NCBI RefSeq assembly: GCF_001645105.1
Contig: NZ_LKEG01000022.1
Location: 50,238 to 114,237, forward strand
Source: Pseudomonas marginalis
GTDB lineage: Bacteria; Pseudomonadota; Gammaproteobacteria; Pseudomonadales; Pseudomonadaceae
Reading direction: 5' to 3'
Length of the DNA stretch: 64,000 nucleotides
In this document: positions 17,706 to 24,437 of the stretch, in pieces
Numbering within the stretch: position 1 is the stretch's first letter
Layout: the number at the start of each line of letters is the position of its first letter
Made by a program: the position numbers and the translations under genes
Notes under the pieces: model-generated
Seen by the model: only the letters and a program-made list of their open reading frames with translations
Database searches by the model: none
Told to the model about the DNA's origin: nothing

Positions 17706-19499
17706 ATGAGCCAGGCGGAAATAGCTGTAGAATTACTAAATTCTCAACTTGAAAATTTATTCAACTTCGGCCGAGGGTTGTATGAGTCTCATGATGAAAA
17801 GAGAAAAATAAAAATTGGTCAGGCCTATCAAAGATATATATTGAATGCACGAAGTAAGCTTTCTAAAACAAAATCTTTTTTTGTATTAGATAAACCCGCT
17901 GATTTCTACGATTATTATGTTTCGACGACAATTTCGTGTGGGGGGGTGTATTTAGAAAATCCTGGAATTTCACGCTGCGTGAATGAAAGTGATCGAATCG
18001 TTATAGCAGGTACTGGGGGGTGTGGTAAATCAGTTTTTATGCGTCATTTGTTTCTCGACTGTATCAAACAGATGAGGTTTGTGCCTGTTTTGATTGAGTT
18101 GCGGGATTTGAATGACTCTGTAAGAACCGTTGATGAACATGTATTTTATACGTTGGAAAATGGAGGGTTTGATGTCGGAGGAAGCTTTGTTCGCCGTTCA
18201 ATGGAGTACGGTAATTTTTGCTTCTTGTTTGATGGGTTCGATGAGTTGGTTGAGCCCCGCCGGAATGAAGTCGGTGACTATATTAAAGAGATTTCATTGC
18301 GTTATTCCGGTTGTCCAGTGATAGTTTCATCAAGGCCTGACGAAAGATTTAATGGATGGAATCAATTTAGTGTTTTCTCAGTTGAGCCGCTTAGCAAGAA
18401 AGCAGCTATTTCATTAGTGAAAAAACTACCAGTAGAAAAGGAGGTGAAAGACAAGTTTCTTAGGGAATTAGATGAGAGGCTATATGAGGAGCACCAGTCC
18501 TTTCTATCAAATCCCTTGCTTTTATCTATCATGTTACTGACTTATCACCAAAATGCAGAGGTTCCGTCAAAGTTAAGTGTTTTTTATAGCCAGGCTTATG
18601 AGGCTCTTTTTCAAAAGCACGATGCCACTAAAGGTGCGTACTCTCGGAGTAGATCGACTAGTTTAGATATTCTTGACTTTTCTAAGGTTTTTTCTTTGTT
18701 CTCATTACTCACTTATGATAATAGAATTTTCAGAATGTCGAAGGTGGACTGTTTAGAGTTCATCGAGGAAAGTAAAAAGCGCCTTGGCGCCGATTTTGAT
18801 CGTCAGGATTTTTTGAGCGATCTATTGGGAGCGACCTGCATGCTCGTCGAAGATGGGCTGCAGGTGGCGTATTCGCATAGGTCATTTCAAGAGTATTTTG
18901 TATCGCTATACATTCTTGGTGAGAGCTTGGAAGTGCAGACTAAGCTTATAGATCGCTTTTGGGAGCCGACCGGAAGTGATAGCGTTATTGCATTGCTGTA
19001 CGAGCAAAACCCTGCGTTGGTCGAAAGGGTTTTGTTAATTCCGTACTTGGAAAAAGCGTTTAGAGATATTGGAGTGGTGAGCAAAGTAACGCATAAATCT
19101 CATTTTGAATTTCTTCGCAAATCGTATGAGATGGTCCAGGCAAATAAGAACGAGTTGTCATTTATGTTTCATATGGATGATTCAAGTAAGCGAAGGATTG
19201 CTCTAGGTATAATTGGTACCGCCGTCACTATCTGTGGGAGATGGAGTAAAGCTCCATCTGAAGTGTATCGCGCGCTTTCTGATGCTGTTTTTAAGGAATT
19301 GAATGGGGAGGGAGATTATTTCTCTTTTCGGTTTTCTAATTTGAGGGAGAAGCCAAAAGTATTGAAACTGCTTCGTGATTCTGAAACCTCTTATGGGATT
19401 AATTACTTAACGACTGCGTTTAATCTATATAAGGAGCTCAAAGAGAAACACTCAAATCACGCAAAAAGCCTATTTGACCTGTTGGATGGGAGCAAATAG
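17706..19499 (+). CDS. NACHT-domain STAND NTPase, probable antiphage NLR-like protein
   Basis: 597 residues from the ATG at 17706 (AGGG nine bases upstream; ATG at 17697 and TTG at 17658 are alternatives). An N-terminal region of about 85 residues has no recognised domain (SQAEIAVELLNSQLENLFNF, helical). Then the NACHT core: Walker A GTGGCGKS at 102-109, Walker B FLFDGFDEL at 173-181 with the acidic run typical of NACHT, sensor SSRPDE, and the winged-helix region FLSNPLLLSIMLLTYHQNAEVP followed by YSHRSFQEYFVSLYIL. The C-terminal 150 residues are helical with no visible LRR or TPR repeats. No transmembrane segment and no nuclease motif are seen. The gene is much more AT-rich than its neighbours, a sign of transfer. 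Related bacterial NACHT proteins protect against phages; here that role is inferred. Confidence 0.85.
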   Translation: MSQAEIAVELLNSQLENLFNFGRGLYESHDEKRKIKIGQAYQRYILNARSKLSKTKSFFVLDKPADFYDYYVSTTISCGGVYLENPGISRCVNESDRIVIAGTGGCGKSVFMRHLFLDCIKQMRFVPVLIELRDLNDSVRTVDEHVFYTLENGGFDVGGSFVRRSMEYGNFCFLFDGFDELVEPRRNEVGDYIKEISLRYSGCPVIVSSRPDERFNGWNQFSVFSVEPLSKKAAISLVKKLPVEKEVKDKFLRELDERLYEEHQSFLSNPLLLSIMLLTYHQNAEVPSKLSVFYSQAYEALFQKHDATKGAYSRSRSTSLDILDFSKVFSLFSLLTYDNRIFRMSKVDCLEFIEESKKRLGADFDRQDFLSDLLGATCMLVEDGLQVAYSHRSFQEYFVSLYILGESLEVQTKLIDRFWEPTGSDSVIALLYEQNPALVERVLLIPYLEKAFRDIGVVSKVTHKSHFEFLRKSYEMVQANKNELSFMFHMDDSSKRRIALGIIGTAVTICGRWSKAPSEVYRALSDAVFKELNGEGDYFSFRFSNLREKPKVLKLLRDSETSYGINYLTTAFNLYKELKEKHSNHAKSLFDLLDGSK

Positions 19500-19522
19500 T
19501 AAAACGTTTGCTATGCCCGTGT

Positions 19523-20248
19523 TTATTCAGGAATGAAGGACCCGACTACTTTTCCGCAAATATGCGTCTCTTCCGTAATATCAATGATTGGATATTGCGG
19601 ATTGATAGGTCTAAGGAACTGCCGGCCGGCGTCCTCGACTAAAATTTTAAATGTGGCTTCATTTGTGCGTGGGACTCTGGCAATCACACGGTCACCGGTT
19701 TTGGTCTCAACTTCTGGATCTACAAAGATTATGCATCCCGTAGGATAACTTTCGCCTGCTCCTGGATTTGTCATGGAGTCGCCAAGCACTTTCAGCGCAT
19801 AGCCACTTTCGCTAATAGTTACGGAACAGGACAGCCACGATTCTCCATCATGCTGTTCAAAGTTCGACTCGCACCATGCACCGGCTTGGGCCCATGAAAT
19901 CAATGGGACCTTCCCAAAGCGCCTAGTCAGCTGTCTGACATTACTCTCAATACCTGCGCCAAGTTGATGGACATTGCTCTCGCCAGTCTGCTCTTTCGGC
20001 AGTACCCCGTACTGCAGCCATTCTCGCCTGACATTTAGCCACGAGCACAGCACAGCCAAGCTGTCTGCCTCTGGTATTGAATCACCATTCAGCCACTTGC
20101 TTACGGCCTGGGGACTTCTTTCAGCCCCAACCTTCACCAAATGTGCATGAATATCCGCACCACGACCTCGAGTGCGTACACCAGCGTCGTCGAGTGGTTC
20201 GTGAAGGCGCGCCGTGAAAGCTGCCCGTAGCTCGTTCTTATCAACCAT
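19523..20248 (-). CDS. Phage CI-like repressor with S24 autoprotease domain
   Basis: 241 residues. The N-terminal helix-turn-helix (SPQAVSKWLNGDSIPEADSLAVLCSWLNV, about 44-73) is followed by a linker and an S24/LexA peptidase domain. The Ala-Gly self-cleavage site is in SWAQAGAW, the catalytic Ser in VLGDSMTNP and the catalytic Lys in EATFKIL. It is therefore expected to be inactivated after RecA activation in the SOS response. It is divergent from the Cro-like gene with shared operators between them. This is the switch region of a prophage, but no other phage structural or replication genes remain. Confidence 0.92.
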   Translation of the reverse strand: MVDKNELRAAFTARLHEPLDDAGVRTRGRGADIHAHLVKVGAERSPQAVSKWLNGDSIPEADSLAVLCSWLNVRREWLQYGVLPKEQTGESNVHQLGAGIESNVRQLTRRFGKVPLISWAQAGAWCESNFEQHDGESWLSCSVTISESGYALKVLGDSMTNPGAGESYPTGCIIFVDPEVETKTGDRVIARVPRTNEATFKILVEDAGRQFLRPINPQYPIIDITEETHICGKVVGSFIPE

Positions 20249-20283
20249 GAGTTGGTACTCTCACAGGAGGTTCGCAATAGTCA

Positions 20284-20312
20284 GTTGATGTTAATATCAA
20301 TCGCGAGTTGAT
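20284..20312. promoter_or_regulatory. Repressor/Cro operator region
   Basis: Three half-sites of the form GTTGAT/ATCAA lie within 29 bp (20284-20289, 20296-20300, 20307-20312); the last two form ATCAA-N7-TTGAT. The position between divergent repressor and Cro-like genes is where CI/Cro operators are expected. Confidence 0.5.
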
Positions 20313-20329
20313 AAATGGAGGTTGCCATA

Positions 20330-20605
20330 TTGGACCCCGCAGATTTTTCGAACGCCATCGCGTTCGCATTTGAAGCAGTAGGCGGCATCGGAGACGCCGC
20401 CAAGGTATGTGACAGGAGTTACCAAGCACTCAATAAATGGCGCTTTCCTGCCAGCCTTCCACGCACCGACTACACCGGTGAAACCCACTACGCAAAACTT
20501 TTGGCGACCGCTGCAGAGCAAAAGGGCAATGCGTTTGACGCTGCTTGGCTGCTTAACGCATCGGCCCCGCAGAAAGCTGCCGTTGGATTTTCGAGAGCGA
20601 TATAA
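20330..20605 (+). CDS. Cro-like phage regulator (YdaS-type), 3' end replaced
   Basis: About 91 residues. The helix-turn-helix is AIAFAFEAVGGIGDAAKVC with DRSYQALNKWR as recognition helix, as in Cro/YdaS proteins. A TTG at 20330 with GGAG nine bases upstream is preferred; an ATG at 20315 lacks a ribosome site and overlaps the operator. The last ten or so codons (AAVGFSRAI) lie antisense to a remnant of a ParE-like toxin gene, so the original C-terminus was probably lost when prophage DNA was joined to the neighbouring toxin-antitoxin locus. Confidence 0.75.
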   Translation: MDPADFSNAIAFAFEAVGGIGDAAKVCDRSYQALNKWRFPASLPRTDYTGETHYAKLLATAAEQKGNAFDAAWLLNASAPQKAAVGFSRAI

Positions 20606-20652
20606 TTCGCTTCGTCTTCCAGATTTTTGAGTGCTTTTTCAAGCGACTCAAC
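20575..20652 (-). pseudogene. Truncated ParE/RelE-family toxin fragment
   Basis: Downstream of and overlapping the antitoxin stop, the minus strand reads VESLEKALKNLEDEANYIAL then ENPTAA, which is the typical N-terminal helix pair of ParE/RelE toxins. Similarity stops abruptly at about 20575, where the sequence becomes antisense to the Cro-like gene. No ATG, GTG or TTG is present in the frame at the expected start. About two thirds of the toxin is missing, so it cannot be functional. Confidence 0.7.
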
Positions 20653-20890
20653 CCTCCTTCCGACTCCAGCGCCTAGCGCGCATGGCTGCCACTTGGTCTT
20701 CGGTCGCGAATTTGCCTTGGTCGGCTTCTTTCACTGCCAACTCGATCTGAGTGGTCAGTGTTTTTTCATGCTCGATGTAGTCGCGAAGAGCGTCCATTGC
20801 CATGTAGGTCGCAGTCTGGCCGGTGGTTTTGGTCAGGTCGGCGAGAGAGTTGGACAGGTTTTCCGGCAGGTTTAGGGAGATGCCAGTCAT
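20648..20890 (-). CDS. Ribbon-helix-helix antitoxin (ParD/RHH type), toxin lost
   Basis: 80 residues. The N-terminal beta strand and helices GISLNLPENLSNSLADLTKT and TATYMAMDALRDYIEHEKT form a CopG/ParD-like DNA-binding domain. The C-terminal tail (ELAVKEADQGKFATEDQVAAM) is the flexible toxin-binding region. The ATG at 20890 starts the conserved domain. Its stop overlaps the remains of a ParE-like toxin that has been truncated, so this is an orphan antitoxin that could still neutralise related toxins or repress. Confidence 0.82.
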   Translation of the reverse strand: MTGISLNLPENLSNSLADLTKTTGQTATYMAMDALRDYIEHEKTLTTQIELAVKEADQGKFATEDQVAAMRARRWSRKEG

Positions 20891-21211
20891 GGCGACCTCG
20901 ATGGTGGATGGTTGTGGGCACCTTACACCGTGGACCGTTGGCTTGAACCAGCAGGTCGTCGCGAGGTGTATCCAGAAGTTGTTCATTTACGTTTTCTTTG
21001 TAACCTCAATGCAGGGCATCGTGGTCCCCCCAGGTGCTCTTTTATCGATTGGGTCTGAGGGCACTCGGGGAAAACTTCCCACTCTTCTTTCGGCTTGCCC
21101 CTCAGACCACCCATCACTAAGCTCCTCAAGCCGCTGCAAACCCAGCGGCCGGAGGTGGAAGTCCGTATTGCTAAGGCGTTTTAACTCCCGAAAACATTTG
21201 GAGATTCGCCC
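20891..21211. other. Intergenic stretch, no gene seen
   Basis: About 320 bp between the divergent antitoxin and DUF6124-type genes. It should contain both promoters. No open frame with family similarity, hairpin terminator or repeat was recognised. Confidence 0.5.
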
Positions 21212-21502
21212 ATGCCTAACAAATCACGCAATCCTTATGTCGATCAAAACAGTTCTCCCGACGAACACCCAACCGGCAACCTGTTCTCAGTCAGCCCCAA
21301 CATCGACACCGAAACCCTCCTGGCCAACACCGCCGAAAACCTCGCCTCTGCTAACCAAATGGCCGCCACCTTGGCGTTCGACCTCGAAGACCCGCACCGC
21401 GCCATCGTCCTGGGCATCCAGCAGCTAATCGACCTAAGCGCTCTGCTCATCGACCGAGCCCAGGAGCAAGTTGCACCTGCCGCCATCCTGGCCACAGCCT
21501 GA
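21212..21502 (+). CDS. DUF6124/DUF3077-type protein
   Basis: 96 residues. The conserved core FSVSPNIDTETLLANTAENLASANQMAATLAFDLE is followed by RAIVLGIQQLIDLSALLIDRA, a helical arrangement found in many small Pseudomonas proteins often annotated DUF3077 or DUF6124. These are frequently encoded near mobile or defence genes; the function is unknown. TTTGGAG before the ATG gives a good ribosome site. The start and stop are clear, and the gene stands alone. Confidence 0.8.
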   Translation: MPNKSRNPYVDQNSSPDEHPTGNLFSVSPNIDTETLLANTAENLASANQMAATLAFDLEDPHRAIVLGIQQLIDLSALLIDRAQEQVAPAAILATA

Positions 21503-21647
21503 CATTCAACCCCGCCGCCTTACCCAAGGCGGCAACCTGAACCCATCCTGTCACCCCGCCAAGTTTCATCATTCCCGGCGCTTTTGAGGTCTACGATCCT
21601 CTTCAAGAGAGGACGCCCGCGCCTCCAGTCCACAGGGAACTGAAAAC

Positions 21648-21869
21648 ATGATCTCAAACCTCGCCAAAGCCATGATGATCGCCGGCACATTGCTCTTGGG
21701 CGCTTGCTCGTCGAGTTCGTCGAACGTGAACAGCGACCCGTGCTTTTCGGGCGGATGCCAGGCGTTTGGTGACCATAGCCCCAGCAAAGCCGCCAAGATG
21801 AATTTTGGCGGCAGTGGGCTTGGCAGTAGTTATGGTGAGTATGGTTCGGGGTTACTGCACGACGATTGA
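21648..21869 (+). CDS. Small lipoprotein
   Basis: 73 residues. The signal peptide AKAMMIAGTLLLGAC ends in a lipobox (LGAC), giving a lipidated mature protein of about 54 residues that is Ser/Gly-rich (SSSSSNVNSDPCFSGGCQAF). Two further Cys near the mature start could form a disulfide. No family is recognised beyond the lipoprotein pattern. Its high GC matches the chromosome, so it is likely outside the transferred segment. Confidence 0.65.
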   Translation: MISNLAKAMMIAGTLLLGACSSSSSNVNSDPCFSGGCQAFGDHSPSKAAKMNFGGSGLGSSYGEYGSGLLHDD

Positions 21870-21894
21870 GGTCGCACTGGGGTTGCTGCGCAGC

Positions 21895-21926
21895 CCAGCG
21901 GGAGCAAGCTCCCTCGCCACAGGGGG
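21895..21926. repeat. Single REP-like palindrome
   Basis: CAGCGGGAGCAAGCTCCCTC followed by GCCACAGGGGG resembles one half of a Pseudomonas REP. It falls in the gap 21870-22138, which otherwise shows nothing recognisable. Confidence 0.55.
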
Positions 21927-22138
21927 CTGGGTTAAGTGGTGACGACAGTGCCTTTATGAAAAATCTCGCGTCGGGCACGGGGTTGGCGGATTTTTCCTTC
22001 AGTCGAGGAGTGGATGCTGGTGCTCCCTAGCTCGGGAGAGGGACGTGTGTTGCTTTCAGCAAAAATCACCGTGAAAAAAGCCAGACACGGTGCAATAATG
22101 GCGCTAGGCCATTATTTTACTTTCTTAAAGTACCCTTG

Positions 22139-22231
22139 ATGAAAACAACATTTTCCGCGAAATTGTTTATTGTTGTTATTGTTTCCGTGCTGGTCTGCAT
22201 TGTTTGTTTCCTGACTGAAGAACTCCTATAG
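22139..22231 (+). CDS. Possible 30-residue single-pass membrane peptide
   Basis: Reads MKTTFSAKLFIVVIVSVLVC then IVCFLTEELL and a TAG. It has a basic N-terminus, a hydrophobic run of about 18 residues and an acidic tail, a form common among small bacterial membrane proteins. Only a weak purine-rich stretch precedes the ATG. It converges on the wzz gene. No homologue is recognised; it may be chance. Confidence 0.35.
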   Translation: MKTTFSAKLFIVVIVSVLVCIVCFLTEELL

Positions 22232-22243
22232 CGTCGCGGGTGC

Positions 22244-22900
22244 TCAGTTCGACTGTTTGTATTGTCGAATGAAGAACCTGCCGAGTACAAAAATACTGCC
22301 GAGCACCAACCCTAAAAAGGCGCCTAGAAAAGCGAATTTTTTGGTGGTTTTTTGGGTGGAGGTTTGTATTTCATCAAGGGTGTTAAATGCTTTTAACGTA
22401 TTCCCTGCAGCCAATGCCGGTAAGTTAAGCGCAATAGCTTCGGTATTGGCTGTCTCCATTGCGGATTTCAGCTGGGCAGACGCCAATGCTGCCGTCGTCG
22501 CGGTGGTCGAGGCTACATAAATTATTGGCTCATTCCCGCCCGATTTAGGAGGGGCGTCTTTGAGGGCAACGGATTTAGCGGCCATGATGCCCATGGCGGA
22601 ATAGAAAATATCATTCTGTATGGTGCTGTACAGCTTGGTTTCCAATGACAGTGGGCTCGCCTTGGCGGGCGCGTCCTTTTCATTGATTTCTTTATATAAG
22701 CTGTAGAGGGATGGCTTAGTGATGTAAGTGCTGGCAGTCCATTGTTCAGGCGAGGTCGCAGAGAGCGTCAATGCGGCAACCGCGCCCACCACGGTGGTTG
22801 CAATAATCGTTATCTTGCTATTCCACAGTGTCTGAATAAGCGGAATCAAATCTATTTCATCATCATGGGGACGGGCGTTTGAATTCGTTGGACTGCTCAC
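22244..22900 (-). CDS. Wzz-type O-antigen chain length determinant
   Basis: 218 residues with the two-TM co-polymerase layout: a cytoplasmic start DDEIDLIPLIQTLWNSKITI leading into TM1 (IIATTVVGAVAALTLSA, about 33-52), a periplasmic helical domain, and TM2 near the C-terminus (FLGAFLGLVLGSIFVLGRFF). The start is GTG at 22900, supported by AAGGA about eight bases upstream; a much longer open frame exists upstream but lies antisense to the MFS gene. Family members set O-antigen length with Wzy, but no Wzy, Wzx or glycosyltransferase is nearby, so it acts with a locus elsewhere. Confidence 0.82.
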   Translation of the reverse strand: MSSPTNSNARPHDDEIDLIPLIQTLWNSKITIIATTVVGAVAALTLSATSPEQWTASTYITKPSLYSLYKEINEKDAPAKASPLSLETKLYSTIQNDIFYSAMGIMAAKSVALKDAPPKSGGNEPIIYVASTTATTAALASAQLKSAMETANTEAIALNLPALAAGNTLKAFNTLDEIQTSTQKTTKKFAFLGAFLGLVLGSIFVLGRFFIRQYKQSN

Positions 22901-23093
22901 GAAAAATTCCTTTATTTGCGTTCCCAAATTGTAGAGAAAAAAACACAATGCGCCACGTAAAAGTACGCTTCGTATTAGATGCGAATAGTTCTTGTATAGT
23001 GTGTTCGGCGGGCCTCTACACTCAGAGTCGCGCCGACTCAGTACGCCAGTCTTAGGATCATTTCTACGGCACAATCGTTCATATGGCAGTAGC

Positions 23094-24281
23094 TCATTGC
23101 CCGCCGTGCATCCGACGAGCGATGAGGTAAACCCCGAGCCCGACCAACGCCGTGACCGCACCGATATAACCGGTACTCGTCCATCCCAACCCCGCCGTAA
23201 TCGCCATCCCGCCAAACCACGGTCCCAACGCATTCGCCAGGTTAAACGCCGCATGGTTGGACGCCGCCGCCAGGCTCGGTGCTTCGTGGGCAATATCCAT
23301 CAGGCGGATTTGCAACGGCGCAGCCAACGACACCATGGTGCCGACCAGGCCCATGCTCAGCAGTACGCCCCATAGTGAGGACGCGGCGAAGGGGAAGAAC
23401 AGCAACACGGCGATCGACCACACCAATATCAGGCCCACCGCACGAAACTGCATGCGATCAAACAGTTTGCCGCCCGCGATGTTGCCGATAATCCCACCCA
23501 CGCCAAACGCGGCCAGGCCGAACGGAATCCACTGTGGCGACACCTTGGTCACTTCGAGCATGGTCGGCGCCAGGTAGCTGAACACGCAGAACATCCCGGC
23601 AAACCCAATCGCACCGATCGACAATGCCATCCACACCTGAGGCTTGGTGAAGGCGCGCAGTTCTTTGCGCGGGTCGCTGCGTTGTTCGTCGTGGCGGTGC
23701 GGCACGAACTGCCAGACCAGGGCGATGGTGCACAGGGCGATCACGCTCACCAACGCAAACGCCGAACGCCAGCCCAGGTGTTGGCCGAGGAAGGTGGCGA
23801 TGGGGTTGCCGAGCAGCATGGCCAGGGTCAGGCCCAGCATGACGCGGGCCACGGCGCCGGCGCGTTTATCGTTGGGCACCATGCTGGACGCCACTACCGC
23901 GGCAATCCCGAAATAAGCACCGTGGGGCAGGCCGCTGATAAAGCGGAAGGCCACCAGCGAACCAAAGGTGGGGGTAAACGCGGTCGCCAGGTTACCCAGG
24001 GCATACAGCCCCATGAGCAACAGCAGCATGTGTTTGCGCAGCAGCTTGGCGCCAAGGATGGCCAGCAACGGCGCGCCGACCATCACGCCGAGGGCGTAGG
24101 CGCTGATGGCGTGGCCGACCTGGGGTTCGCTTAAACCCAGGTTCTGCGCGATGTCGGGCATCAGGCCCATGATGGCGAATTCGCCAGTACCGATAGCGAA
24201 AGCGCCCACGGCCATGGCCGCTTCCATTTTGGCGGCACTGCGCGCGGGCAGCACGTGCCCGGGAGTTTGGTGGATAGACAT
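23094..24281 (-). CDS. MFS transporter, AraJ/sugar-efflux-like
   Basis: 395 residues with twelve predicted transmembrane segments. The first segment is FAIGTGEFAIMGLMPDIA, as in the AraJ/YdhP/drug-efflux branch of the major facilitator family, followed by GHAISAYALGVMVGAPLLA and the motif-A-like GAKLLRKHML. The ATG at 24281 gives the usual length. The substrate cannot be told from sequence. It is divergent from the hybrid kinase gene at 24438. Confidence 0.88.
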   Translation of the reverse strand: MSIHQTPGHVLPARSAAKMEAAMAVGAFAIGTGEFAIMGLMPDIAQNLGLSEPQVGHAISAYALGVMVGAPLLAILGAKLLRKHMLLLLMGLYALGNLATAFTPTFGSLVAFRFISGLPHGAYFGIAAVVASSMVPNDKRAGAVARVMLGLTLAMLLGNPIATFLGQHLGWRSAFALVSVIALCTIALVWQFVPHRHDEQRSDPRKELRAFTKPQVWMALSIGAIGFAGMFCVFSYLAPTMLEVTKVSPQWIPFGLAAFGVGGIIGNIAGGKLFDRMQFRAVGLILVWSIAVLLFFPFAASSLWGVLLSMGLVGTMVSLAAPLQIRLMDIAHEAPSLAAASNHAAFNLANALGPWFGGMAITAGLGWTSTGYIGAVTALVGLGVYLIARRMHGGQ

Positions 24282-24437
24282 GGATCGCTCTGTTGGAATG
24301 AATAACACGAAAGACCGCCGCGGATGCTACGCACGCCGCGGCGAACCTGTCTAGAACAGCGTTTGGCGGCAGAGTTCAATGGCGCTTTGAGATCCGTCTT
24401 ATTCTCCCGCTCCCTTGCGCTCCGTAGGCTTGCGGTG

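Noticed and set aside
20987..21210. Open frame running from the antitoxin's promoter toward the DUF6124-type gene
   Set aside because: It has no ribosome site, crosses the antitoxin gene antisense and has no recognisable similarity.
16270..23000. Duplicated dusA 5' end as an island attachment repeat
   Set aside because: No copy of the dusA start region was found downstream by eye, so att sites cannot be claimed.
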